Below are positions 6,971 through 15,673 of a stretch of DNA of 37,000 bases, one piece after another. Within the stretch, counting starts at the first letter, position 1; every line of letters starts with the position of its first letter. The position numbers were made by a program, and so were the translations under genes. The notes under the pieces were generated by a model. It was given only the letters and a program-made list of their open reading frames with translations. It searched no databases and was not told the DNA's origin. Origin of the DNA: an uncultured Flavobacteriales bacterium (GTDB taxonomy: Bacteria; Bacteroidota; Bacteroidia; Flavobacteriales; UBA7312); NCBI GenBank assembly GCA_913048435.1, contig CAJWWC010000012.1:1-37000 (forward strand), read 5' to 3'.

Positions 6971-7876
6971 CTAATTAATTTTAATTACTTTACTATCTTT
7001 TGACGAAACTGCAAAAATACCATATCCTCGAATTTCGCCATCAGATTCTAAAAAACTATTGTAAACATTTACAGGCTCAGAACTAAAAATAGGATTGTCT
7101 CCAATATCAGATTGAATAATCTTGGTTGTAAAATAATTATAAAAAGCGTAATCTACACTAAATAAATTCAAAAGTATTGAGTCTGCTTTTGTTGACACAT
7201 TATTATCAAATAATAAATTAAACTCTTTTGTATTTCCATTAAATAACTTGTCGTCAAAAAGTAATTTTCCTTTTGAATATTGTCCTTTATTTAGAGACGG
7301 GTCATCGCTATCAAAGTATATATTTTCCATTTCAAAATATTGGTCATACAAAACATCGGTTGAATCAAAAATTTCTTGCGAATTATAAGCTTTTAAATTT
7401 ATCATGTAATAATTAGTTGATTGAGGGTCGTCAATTCTGAATTTAAGGCTAGTTGTCTCATTGGTGATGTTTTGGAGCTCATCTACAGATTTCAAAAGTA
7501 CATTTTGAAAAGGAAATAAAGTTGCACTTAATGTATTATAGTTAGAGTGAAATACTCGAATTTCATAATTCGCACCATGTTGTACCATTAATGACGATTC
7601 GTATCTATTCTTAGAAGCGTTGTAACTTAAAGTATCTAATATAGTTTCATTGTCAATTAAAAGCACTAGTGCATCGCTCAAAAATATAAAATCACTAGTT
7701 GATAAGGGCGCTTGTGAAACACCAACATAAGCTTTCCACTTTTCGCCAACTTCATTGACTGAATTAACTACTAATTTTGGTTCATGAGTTGGTAAATCTA
7801 CATCAATAACAGTTTGTAAATTATCACAAGACCCAAACGAAATGGCTATTAAGATGAAATAAAAATATCTTTTCAT
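6971..7876 (-). CDS. DUF4249 family outer-membrane-associated lipoprotein
   Basis: 301 residues with a lipoprotein signal peptide ending at the lipobox FGSC (Cys17), so the mature protein should be lipid-anchored. The start of the mature part, TVIDVDLPTHEPKLVVNSV, is the characteristic beginning of DUF4249 proteins. These are encoded next to TonB-dependent receptors in Bacteroidota in the same way SusD-type proteins are, though they are not SusD homologues. The start lies four bases behind the stop of the receptor gene, so both are made from one mRNA. I infer that it is the surface or periplasmic partner of that receptor; its ligand is unknown. No regulator, ECF sigma factor or hydrolase is adjacent to hint at a substrate. 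Confidence 0.85.
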   Translation of the reverse strand: MKRYFYFILIAISFGSCDNLQTVIDVDLPTHEPKLVVNSVNEVGEKWKAYVGVSQAPLSTSDFIFLSDALVLLIDNETILDTLSYNASKNRYESSLMVQHGANYEIRVFHSNYNTLSATLFPFQNVLLKSVDELQNITNETTSLKFRIDDPQSTNYYMINLKAYNSQEIFDSTDVLYDQYFEMENIYFDSDDPSLNKGQYSKGKLLFDDKLFNGNTKEFNLLFDNNVSTKADSILLNLFSVDYAFYNYFTTKIIQSDIGDNPIFSSEPVNVYNSFLESDGEIRGYGIFAVSSKDSKVIKIN

Positions 7877-7880
7877 TAAT

Positions 7881-10319
7881 CTAAAATTTAAATTTGTAGG
7901 AAATAGATGGTATTATTGGAAATAAAGATGTTTGCTGAACAACTCTATTACTAGTTGGCACACCATTTTCTACTTCAATTTTATCGTTTACAGAAAGAAA
8001 AAATGGATTTTTTCTATTATAAATATTATATGCTCCAAAAGAAATTGTTCTCTCTCCCCAATTTTTCTTTTTATGAAAGTTTAAACCTATATCAAGCCTA
8101 TGGTAGGCTGGTAATCTTAAGTTATTTCTTGAAGGATAATATTCTATTTCACCAACACTACCTTCATCAATACCATTTATATTTCCATTAATATTTACTG
8201 ATGGATATCTAGAATCTAAGAAAGTCATGTTGTTACCAGTTCCATAAACCCAAGTTATTCCAATATCGAAGTTGTCTGAAAATTCATGTGACATCACTAA
8301 TGAAAAATCGTGTCGTCTATCAAACTTATATGGATACCACTTACCGAAATTAACCTCTTCAAACTTTCTCTCACTAAAGGATAGAGTATATCCAATCCAT
8401 CCTGTAATTTTACCTTTTTTCTTCTGAATGAATAACTCTGCTCCATAAGACCTTCCAATTCCATTAGTGTCCACTTTATTTTTCCAATCATCAAATCCAA
8501 TAATTTCAGCGCCTGGTTTTAATGTAATTAAGTCGGTCATTGATTTGTAATATCCTTCAACGCTAACTTCTATTAGACCATTAAAGAAGTTTTTATTAGC
8601 TGCAAAGGCTACTTGTTTAGAGTATTGTGGTGGTACAGAATCGGTACTCGGCACCCAAATATCGGTCGGCAACCCAGCTCCGCTACCAGTTAACAAGTGT
8701 ATATTTTGCTGCATTTCAGCATACGAGATCTTTACAGACCAATCTTTATTAACCAAATAACGCGATGAAAATCGAGGTTGAAAAGAATAGTAGGTTTTGT
8801 TATTAGTATTAAAATAACCTATGTGTATTCCCAAATTGACTTTAAATTGATCATTAACTTTTATATCATCTTCGACATAAAAAAAAGCGTCATTACTTTT
8901 TAATGATTCGGAAAAATTAAAAGTTGTATCAAAAGGTACCTGAAAATTTTCTATACCAAGAGAATCTCTTTCGTAGGAGCTTAGATACAACAGCAAAGAG
9001 CCGGGGTAAAAGTTATGACGAGTATAGTTCAAACCGAATTTGATATAATGACTTGGATCAGGTAAATAATCAAAATCAAATTTTGCGCCAAAATCCTTAA
9101 CACCAGAAAAATATTTAAAATTAGTAGTGTCTGTACCAGTTGTATATTGAGTTAATTCTGATGAATAGCTATCAAATATGGTATTAAATTGGTATTTACT
9201 GTATGTCAAGGTTGTATTAGCAAATAGTTTATTGGAAAATAGATGATTCCAACGTAAAGATGAAGTTACATTTCCCCAGTCTAAACCATAATCATTTCTA
9301 GATGTCGATTTATAATTGGCATTATCAATCAATGAGCTATATTCATCTCCTTCGGACAAATAAAATCTATCTTTTCCCAAATAAGCGCTTATGTAAAATC
9401 TATCTTTTTTAGAAAGTTTATGGTTTAACTTAGTGTTCAAATCATAAAAGTAATAACCTGCGGGATTACCGCCGTTAGCGCGTCTTATAAATGGTTGTGC
9501 TAAAAGATCTATGTAAGTTCTTCTTCCTGAAAAAATAAATGAAGTCTTATCTTTATTAATTGGAGCTTGTAAAGTCAATTTTGAGGAAATTAATCCTATA
9601 CTTCCCTCACCTTCGATTGTCTTCATATTGCCTTCTTTCATATCAATTTCAAGAACAGATGATAAACGTCCACCAAAACGCGCTGGAAAACCTCCCTTTG
9701 TTAGCCTTACATTTTTTATGGCATCGGCATTAAAAACCGAAAAAAAACCGAATAAATGTGACGCATTATAAACAGGTACGCCATCTAAAAGAATTAAGTT
9801 TTGGTCAGGGCCACCACCTCGCACATAAAAGCCACTTGTTCCCTCACCACCAGACTGTACACCTGGCAACAACTGAATAGCTTTTAAAACATCTACTTCA
9901 CCTAAAAAAGCTGGTATATTTTTTATTTGTTGCACAGGAACCTCTACTACACTTGTTTGTGTTCGCTCAACAACAGTCTCTTCAGCTACAATAGTTACCT
10001 CACCAATGTCAGTACTGGATTTCATCAAATCAGTATTTAATAAAATATTTTTATCAAGGTTTATATTTTTTTTAAAGGTTTCAAAACCAATGTAAGTAAA
10101 GGATATTTCATAAATACCTTCCTCTAAGGTTAGGCTATAAAAGCCGTATGTATTAGATGTTGTACCGACAATTTTTTCTTTAATTATTACATTTACACCA
10201 ATCAATGATTCCCCACTTTCACTATCATTAACGAATCCACTAATGGTATATTTTTGTTGAGAAAATGAGAATAGAGAAATCACTATCAAAATAGATAGGA
10301 TTAAGTATTTTTTCATCAT
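7881..10319 (-). CDS. TonB-dependent outer-membrane receptor with carboxypeptidase-like N-terminal domain
   Basis: The 812-residue protein has a signal peptide (about 1-20, LFSFSQQ). It is followed by a CarboxypepD_reg-like domain (about 22-110, beginning ISGFVNDSESGESLIGVNV), the plug domain (about 125-235, including GGEGTSGFYVRGGGPDQN and LLDGVPVYNASHLFG) and a 22-strand-type barrel ending FPIIPSISYKFKF with a terminal Phe. It should import a substrate across the outer membrane using TonB energy. It is shorter than typical SusC proteins and is paired with a DUF4249 lipoprotein rather than SusD, so glycan import is not implied. The start has two adjacent Met codons (10319 or 10316). No strong promoter is visible in the 42-base gap behind it. 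Confidence 0.92.
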   Translation of the reverse strand: MMKKYLILSILIVISLFSFSQQKYTISGFVNDSESGESLIGVNVIIKEKIVGTTSNTYGFYSLTLEEGIYEISFTYIGFETFKKNINLDKNILLNTDLMKSSTDIGEVTIVAEETVVERTQTSVVEVPVQQIKNIPAFLGEVDVLKAIQLLPGVQSGGEGTSGFYVRGGGPDQNLILLDGVPVYNASHLFGFFSVFNADAIKNVRLTKGGFPARFGGRLSSVLEIDMKEGNMKTIEGEGSIGLISSKLTLQAPINKDKTSFIFSGRRTYIDLLAQPFIRRANGGNPAGYYFYDLNTKLNHKLSKKDRFYISAYLGKDRFYLSEGDEYSSLIDNANYKSTSRNDYGLDWGNVTSSLRWNHLFSNKLFANTTLTYSKYQFNTIFDSYSSELTQYTTGTDTTNFKYFSGVKDFGAKFDFDYLPDPSHYIKFGLNYTRHNFYPGSLLLYLSSYERDSLGIENFQVPFDTTFNFSESLKSNDAFFYVEDDIKVNDQFKVNLGIHIGYFNTNNKTYYSFQPRFSSRYLVNKDWSVKISYAEMQQNIHLLTGSGAGLPTDIWVPSTDSVPPQYSKQVAFAANKNFFNGLIEVSVEGYYKSMTDLITLKPGAEIIGFDDWKNKVDTNGIGRSYGAELFIQKKKGKITGWIGYTLSFSERKFEEVNFGKWYPYKFDRRHDFSLVMSHEFSDNFDIGITWVYGTGNNMTFLDSRYPSVNINGNINGIDEGSVGEIEYYPSRNNLRLPAYHRLDIGLNFHKKKNWGERTISFGAYNIYNRKNPFFLSVNDKIEVENGVPTSNRVVQQTSLFPIIPSISYKFKF

Positions 10320-10361
10320 TAATTAAGTTTAGTAAGTATAATTCGTATAAAGTAATTTTTA

Positions 10362-11177
10362 TTATATGATTGATACATTTTTCAACATTTGACTCATCTT
10401 ATTTTTCAATTCTAATGATTTTTGTCTAGCTGCTTTTGCAAAGTCTTGTGAAGAACTAGCATAAATAATTCCTCTTGAAGAGTTAACTAATAAACCACAG
10501 TATGAATTCATCCCATATTCTGCAACCTCTTCTAGACTTCCTCCCTGTTTACCCACACCAGGTACCAAAAAAAAGTTGTCAGGAGCTATCTTTCGTATTT
10601 CTTTAAAGTATTCTGCTCTAGTAGCTCCAACTACAAACATGATGTTCGGTCCATAAGTTTGAACTTTTTTAAGTACCTTTTGATATAACATTTCGTTTTC
10701 TTTATCTTTGAGGAGTTGAAAGTCTATACCTCCCTGATTTGACGTTAATGCTAGTACAATAGCCCACTTTCCTTCAAAGTCTAAAAAAGGTTTGACAGAG
10801 TCAGACCCCATGTAAGGTACAACAGTAACTGAGTCAAAATTATAAGTTTCAAAAAAGGTTTTGGCGTACATTTTAGAAGTATTTCCAATATCTCCTCGTT
10901 TGGCATCGGCAATTGTAAAAATCTCTTTAGGAATATATTCTAAGGTCCTTTTTAAGCTATTCCAACCACTAGCGCCCATACTTTCATAAAAAGCTATATT
11001 CGGCTTGTAGGCAACACATAAATCATGAGTAGCATCTATTATTTGCTTATTAAATTCAAAAATTGGATCATTTGATCTAAGAAGATGCGGTGGAATTTTT
11101 TTTAAATCCGTATCTAAACCAATACAAAGAAATGATTGTTTCTTTTGAATTTGCTCAAATAAATCTTCTTTTGTCAT
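10362..11177 (-). CDS. pyrF: Orotidine 5'-phosphate decarboxylase, long bacterial type
   Basis: Final step of UMP synthesis: decarboxylation of OMP. At 271 residues it belongs to the longer subgroup found in Bacteroidota and Actinobacteria. The catalytic signature [11 protein letters not shown] is at 91-101 (D91, K93, D96), preceded by FLCIGLDTD (17-24) and [10 protein letters not shown]; the phosphate-binding end is VPGVGKQGG. It starts two bases after the stop of prfA and is the last gene of the purM-prfA-pyrF run, which thus combines a purine enzyme, a pyrimidine enzyme and a release factor. The TonB-dependent receptor gene begins 42 bases downstream of its end on the same strand and may have its own promoter. 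Confidence 0.95.
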   Translation of the reverse strand: MTKEDLFEQIQKKQSFLCIGLDTDLKKIPPHLLRSNDPIFEFNKQIIDATHDLCVAYKPNIAFYESMGASGWNSLKRTLEYIPKEIFTIADAKRGDIGNTSKMYAKTFFETYNFDSVTVVPYMGSDSVKPFLDFEGKWAIVLALTSNQGGIDFQLLKDKENEMLYQKVLKKVQTYGPNIMFVVGATRAEYFKEIRKIAPDNFFLVPGVGKQGGSLEEVAEYGMNSYCGLLVNSSRGIIYASSSQDFAKAARQKSLELKNKMSQMLKNVSII

Positions 11178-11179
11178 TA

Positions 11180-12250
11180 TTAGTTATCTTTAGTTGTTCC
11201 TTCTTTGAGTCTCTCTGCATTTTCTGCTAACTTAAGCTCTTCAATAAATTTATCAATTTCTCCATCCATAACATTAGAAAGGTTGTATTGAGTAAGACCG
11301 ATACGATGATCTGTAACTCGTCCTTGTGGATAATTATAGGTTCTTATTTTTGCCGACCTATCTCCAGTGACAACCATTGATTTACGTTGTCCTGAGAGTT
11401 CTTCGAGTCGTTTTTGTAATTCAATTTCATAAATACGTGAACGTAATACTTTGAGTGCCTTTTCATAATTTTTATGTTGCGATTTTTGGTCCTGGCATTG
11501 AGCCACTACGCCAGTAGGAATATGAGTTAATCTAACAGCCGAATAAGTGGTATTAACAGACTGACCTCCTGGTCCAGAGGAGCAATAAGTATCTTTTCTA
11601 ATATCACTGTCTTTAATCTCAACATCAAACTCCTCAGCCTCAGGCATGACCACAACCGATACTGCTGAAGTATGTACTCTACCTTGTGTTTCAGTCTGAG
11701 GTACTCTTTGCACTCGATGAACACCTGACTCAAATTTTAACATTCCATAAACATCTTCTCCCTTTACATTAAAGATAATTTCTTTGTAGCCGCCTGATGT
11801 TCCCTCTGCCACATCTACCACTTCTGTCTTCCAATCCTTAGAACTTGCGAAACTAGAATACAATCTATACAAATCACCAGTAAAAATACTAGCCTCATCA
11901 CCACCAGCTCCAGCACGAATTTCTACAACTGCATTCTTAGAATCTGCAGGATCTTTTGGAATAAGTAGTACTTTTATTTCTTCTTCCATAAATTGTTTTT
12001 TAGGTATCAATTCCTCCAACTCCATCTTTGCCATTTCCTTCATCTCGTCATCTTTCAACATTTCTTTTGCATTCTCGATATTAGATAAAATATTTATATA
12101 ATCTCTGTAAGCTTCAATAATTGGTTGAAGATCTTTATACTCTTTGTTGAGTTGAATATATTGTTTCATATCAGAAATTATGTTGGGATTAACAATAAGT
12201 TCTGACACTTCATCAAATCTATTTTTTATTGCTTCTAGCTTATCTAACAT
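11180..12250 (-). CDS. prfA: Peptide chain release factor 1
   Basis: RF1 recognises UAA and UAG in the ribosomal A site and triggers peptide release. The 356-residue protein has the GGQ motif at 228-230 ([12 protein letters not shown]), whose Gln is the methylation target of PrmC. The tripeptide that reads the stop codon is at 184-186 and here is PQT ([15 protein letters not shown]) instead of the PAT or PVT of model species; the flanking RF1-specific context is intact and there is no RF2-like SPF. The ATG follows the TAG of purM with no gap, and pyrF follows after two bases, so the three genes should be translated from one mRNA. Confidence 0.96.
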   Translation of the reverse strand: MLDKLEAIKNRFDEVSELIVNPNIISDMKQYIQLNKEYKDLQPIIEAYRDYINILSNIENAKEMLKDDEMKEMAKMELEELIPKKQFMEEEIKVLLIPKDPADSKNAVVEIRAGAGGDEASIFTGDLYRLYSSFASSKDWKTEVVDVAEGTSGGYKEIIFNVKGEDVYGMLKFESGVHRVQRVPQTETQGRVHTSAVSVVVMPEAEEFDVEIKDSDIRKDTYCSSGPGGQSVNTTYSAVRLTHIPTGVVAQCQDQKSQHKNYEKALKVLRSRIYEIELQKRLEELSGQRKSMVVTGDRSAKIRTYNYPQGRVTDHRIGLTQYNLSNVMDGEIDKFIEELKLAENAERLKEGTTKDN

Positions 12251-13417
12251 CTAGTATATAAATTCTCCAAAAGAGCTTTTAATAGTTAATTTTTTACCAT
12301 TACAGGCCTCTACTCTACCAATTACTTTTGCCTCCACACTGAAAGAATTGGAAATAGTAATGATAGAATCTGCTATTTCTTGAGGAACATACAACTCCAT
12401 TCTATGTCCCATATTGAACACTTTGTACATTTCCTTCCAATCTGTATTTGACTCATTTTGAATTAATTCAAATAAGGGTGGAATTTCAAAAAGGTTGTCT
12501 TTTATGATGTGTAAGTCGTCAATAAAATGTAACACTTTTGTTTGTGCTCCTCCACTGCAATGTACCATACCGTTAATACTACCTCGAAATTTTTCTAAAA
12601 TCTTTTTAATAACAGGAGCATAGGTTCTAGTCGGTGATAATACCAATTTACCAACATCTAAGGTTAAATCGTTTAGAATATCAGTGAGCTTTTTACTTCC
12701 TGAATAAATCAAGTTTTCAGGCACTGATGAGTCAAAACTTTCAGGATATTTTTCTGAAAGATACTTAGCAAAAACATCGTGACGAGCAGAAGTCAAGCCA
12801 TTACTTCCTATACCTCCATTGTAACAACTTTCATAATTAGCTTGACCAAATGAAGATAAGCCTACAATTACATCACCTGATTGAATATTGCTATTTGTAA
12901 TAACATCTACTTTTTTCATTCTTGCTACTACCGTAGAATCTACTATAATTGTACGTACAAGGTCGCCTACATCGGCTGTTTCGCCTCCCGTTGAATGAAT
13001 ATCTAAACCAAAACCTCTTAAATCAGAAAGTAGTTCTTCTGTCCCGTTTACTATTGCAGAAATAACTTCTCCAGGAATGATATTTTTGTTTCTACCTATT
13101 GTAGATGATAGTAAAATATTGTCGGTTACCCCTACACACAATAAATCGTCAACATTCATTACTATAGCATCTTGAGCTATTCCTTTCCAAACGGAAATAT
13201 CAGATGTTTCTTTCCAATACATATATGCCAAAGATGATTTTGTACCAGCACCATCTGCGTGCATAACTATACAATATTCATCATCATTGGTAAGGTAATC
13301 TGGAACTATTTTACAAAATGCTTTAGGGAACAATCCTTTATCAACATTTTTAATAGCCTGATGCACATCCTCCTTATCTGATGAAACTCCTCTTAAATTA
13401 TATCTATTGTTACTCAT
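12251..13417 (-). CDS. purM: Phosphoribosylformylglycinamidine cyclo-ligase (AIR synthetase), Bacteroidota type
   Basis: Fifth step of purine synthesis: ATP-dependent closure of FGAM to AIR in the cytosol. The 388-residue protein begins MSNNRYNLRGVSSDKEDVHQ, the typical start of the divergent Bacteroidota PurM. The Gly-rich HADGAGTK is at 53-60, acidic residues D90-D91 in MNVDDLL, and HSTGGETADVGD near 143. The frame is open to an earlier ATG at 13438, but those seven codons (MLFFYCE) are read from the U-tract and stem of a terminator, so I place the start at 13417. The gene abuts prfA. With only eight bases between that U-tract and the ATG, its promoter must lie inside or before the OmpA gene end, or it relies on read-through. 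Confidence 0.9.
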   Translation of the reverse strand: MSNNRYNLRGVSSDKEDVHQAIKNVDKGLFPKAFCKIVPDYLTNDDEYCIVMHADGAGTKSSLAYMYWKETSDISVWKGIAQDAIVMNVDDLLCVGVTDNILLSSTIGRNKNIIPGEVISAIVNGTEELLSDLRGFGLDIHSTGGETADVGDLVRTIIVDSTVVARMKKVDVITNSNIQSGDVIVGLSSFGQANYESCYNGGIGSNGLTSARHDVFAKYLSEKYPESFDSSVPENLIYSGSKKLTDILNDLTLDVGKLVLSPTRTYAPVIKKILEKFRGSINGMVHCSGGAQTKVLHFIDDLHIIKDNLFEIPPLFELIQNESNTDWKEMYKVFNMGHRMELYVPQEIADSIITISNSFSVEAKVIGRVEACNGKKLTIKSSFGEFIY

Positions 13418-13425
13418 TTCACAGT

Positions 13426-13459
13426 AAAAAAAAAGCATCTCAAATTATTGAGACGCTTT
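13426..13459 (-). terminator. Intrinsic terminator of the OmpA-family gene, directly before purM
   Basis: In the minus-strand RNA, AAAGCGUCUCAA (13459-13448) pairs fully with UUGAGAUGCUUU (13443-13432), with one G-U pair, around the loop UAAU. A run of U follows to 13426. This is a 12-bp stem and strong terminator 19 bases after the OmpA-family stop codon. It ends eight bases before the purM ATG, so it could also work as a 5' leader control element for purM-prfA-pyrF. Confidence 0.85.
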
Positions 13460-13477
13460 AATCGTTATTAAATTAAT

Positions 13478-15508
13478 TTACTTCTTTCTAGGAAGTATTC
13501 TATCCGTTTCAGCATCATAAAAGGAATTTAAGACAACTTTAAAATCTGTTCTTCTATTATATTGATGAGCTTTCTCTACATCTTTCTTTCTTTTCAGTTG
13601 TTGAATAAATTCTTCATTTAATATTGCTCCAGGTTTTAACCTTCCGTCTTTAACATCCATAACGTAAGGTTCATTTTCACCCATACCAATCGCAACTAAT
13701 CTCATTGGTTCAATATCTCTAGCAACCATATAATCAACACAGATTTGAGCTCGTCTTTGAGATAATTCCATATTAAAATCATCTCCTGCTCTATTATCAG
13801 TGTGAGAACGCAATTGAATAACTACATTCGGGTTTTCGATAAGAACAATAATAAGAGCATCTAAAGCTTCTTTTGACTTTGTTCTCAAATCAGCACTATT
13901 ATAATCATATTCAATTTTTGGAAGTATGATTTCTTTGAGAGTCGCCTCAAGTGAAATGTCTTGAACAAGATTCACAGATTCTTTTACACCAATTGTAGAT
14001 TGCGAAAAATTAGTAGATAGATACCCTTCACTTGAAACTGTCAAATCGTATGAAATATTTTCACTAATGATATTGTTGTCAAATGTATATCGACCTGAAT
14101 TATCTGTAAAAGTTTGTGAACTACTACCATCACTACCAGTAATTTTAATTATCGCTCCAGAAATTATTTTTTTTGTTTTAAAATCAGTTATGACACCTGA
14201 AAGTGTTAAATTTAATTTCGGTAAATTAAACTGATAAATATCATCACCTTTACTTCCAATTCTGTTTGAAGACAAATAACCTTTTTCTTCATTATCTTCA
14301 AAAATTATTCCAAAATCATCGTTTGAAGAATTAATTGGACTTTTCATGTTATCTACTGAACGAAGATTATTATCGGCATCAAAGGTGGCTTTGAATATAT
14401 CTAGTCCTCCCATACCCACATGACCATCAGAAGAAAAATAAAGTGACCCATCTGCATGAATAAATGGGAATACTTCATTACCGCTAGTGTTTATTTCATC
14501 ACCTAAATTTATGGGTTCACTCCATTCGTCTCTTTGTACTTTTTTAATATACCATATGTCATTACCTCCATAACCACCTTTCATATCTGAAGAAAAATAA
14601 AGGACTTTATCATCAGAGCTGATTGAAGGATGAGCAAAACTGCTAGTACTATCATATGGTAAGTCGAGCAGAACAGGTGATATCCAATTTTTACCTTTTT
14701 TCTTTGAATAGTATATTTCACAAGTTGGAATTGGCTTTATTTTTGAGTTCTGCATACATCTTGTAAAATACAATTCATTTCCTCTTTTATTAAGAGTTGG
14801 TGCCGCTTCATGATCTGATGTATTCATTGGTTCATCAAAAGGAGTTGGTTTTGACCATCTTTTCTTTTTCTTATCATATTTAGACCAGTAAATATCAGTA
14901 AATGAATTACCTGTAAAACCATCTGTTGCCTTACCCAAAGAGCCATCTCTGGAAGATGTGAAAAATAACTCATCGTAATCTTTGTTTGCAAAACAAGGTG
15001 AATATTCTTCCTGATTTGTATTATGTTGAAAGGGTACTAATTCGTATCTACTAGGGTTATTTAAAGCTTCCATTGCGAATTCACATGATTCAATACCGAT
15101 AATTGCTCTTTCATCATTGGGTTTAAGACTTTTATATTTTTCAAATTGAATTCTGGCATCAGAAAAATTTTGTTGTTTTTGTAAAACCTGAGCATATCTT
15201 AAGAAAACTTCTGAATGGGGGTATTTAGCTTTGATGGCACGCTTGTACATCACTGTTGCTTTTTTTAGATAAATTGGGGTTCCAATGTTACGAGAACACT
15301 CGGCTTGTAAAAAAATCAATTCTGCTTTTTTAGCTCTATTTTTTTCTTTAGAATAATAATCTTTATATAGTTTCTCTGCTTCATGATAATTCTGCATCAT
15401 GAAAGCTTTATCAGCTTTTGACATTTTATTTTTTTTTGATGACTGTGCAAAAATTGAAGAACATGACAAGAACAAAAAAAATAGTGTAATTGATAATAGT
15501 TGTTTCAT
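13478..15508 (-). CDS. OmpA-family envelope protein with TPR, PD40 propeller and carboxypeptidase-like domain (PorE-like architecture)
   Basis: 676 residues. It has a signal peptide (about 1-22, ending SIFAQ; it contains LSC but no good lipobox), then TPR-like helices (about 25-140: MQNYHEAEKLYKDYY, VFLRYAQVLQKQQNF) and PD40/WD40-like propeller repeats (about 150-430: LFFTSSRDGSLG, LYFSSDMKGGYGGNDIW, LYFSSDGHVGMGGLDIF). A carboxypeptidase-regulatory beta domain follows (about 435-520) and then a C-terminal OmpA domain (about 530-660) with QLRSHTDNRAGD and LSQRRAQ, which binds peptidoglycan. This domain order is that described for PorE of the type IX secretion system, and the window encodes three T9SS cargos. 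Bacteroidota have several paralogues with the same layout, so PorE identity is only a hypothesis. It is a single-gene unit closed by a strong terminator. Confidence 0.85.
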   Translation of the reverse strand: MKQLLSITLFFLFLSCSSIFAQSSKKNKMSKADKAFMMQNYHEAEKLYKDYYSKEKNRAKKAELIFLQAECSRNIGTPIYLKKATVMYKRAIKAKYPHSEVFLRYAQVLQKQQNFSDARIQFEKYKSLKPNDERAIIGIESCEFAMEALNNPSRYELVPFQHNTNQEEYSPCFANKDYDELFFTSSRDGSLGKATDGFTGNSFTDIYWSKYDKKKKRWSKPTPFDEPMNTSDHEAAPTLNKRGNELYFTRCMQNSKIKPIPTCEIYYSKKKGKNWISPVLLDLPYDSTSSFAHPSISSDDKVLYFSSDMKGGYGGNDIWYIKKVQRDEWSEPINLGDEINTSGNEVFPFIHADGSLYFSSDGHVGMGGLDIFKATFDADNNLRSVDNMKSPINSSNDDFGIIFEDNEEKGYLSSNRIGSKGDDIYQFNLPKLNLTLSGVITDFKTKKIISGAIIKITGSDGSSSQTFTDNSGRYTFDNNIISENISYDLTVSSEGYLSTNFSQSTIGVKESVNLVQDISLEATLKEIILPKIEYDYNSADLRTKSKEALDALIIVLIENPNVVIQLRSHTDNRAGDDFNMELSQRRAQICVDYMVARDIEPMRLVAIGMGENEPYVMDVKDGRLKPGAILNEEFIQQLKRKKDVEKAHQYNRRTDFKVVLNSFYDAETDRILPRKK

Positions 15509-15673
15509 TTTATAGAATAGAATTTTTGCTAAAATAAGGATTTATTTTATTCGAAAAAATTACATTTCAATATCTATTAAAAAGTTGTTAATATTTTTGA
15601 CAGATTTATAATACTTGGGTAAGATTTTCAATTAAATTTGAGTATTAATTACAATTTGTATAAATTAAATAAA

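Noticed and set aside
7881-10319. SusC-type glycan importer (PUL)
   Set aside because: The receptor is short, there is no SusD homologue and no glycoside hydrolase nearby; the partner is DUF4249.
13418-13438. Upstream ATG for purM adding MLFFYCE
   Set aside because: These codons are the U-tract and one arm of a terminator hairpin, and PurM homologues begin at the later Met.
15638-15673. TTG start extending glutamine synthetase by 12 residues
   Set aside because: The extension is not part of the GSII fold, and the region overlaps a promoter-like TAAATTTG.
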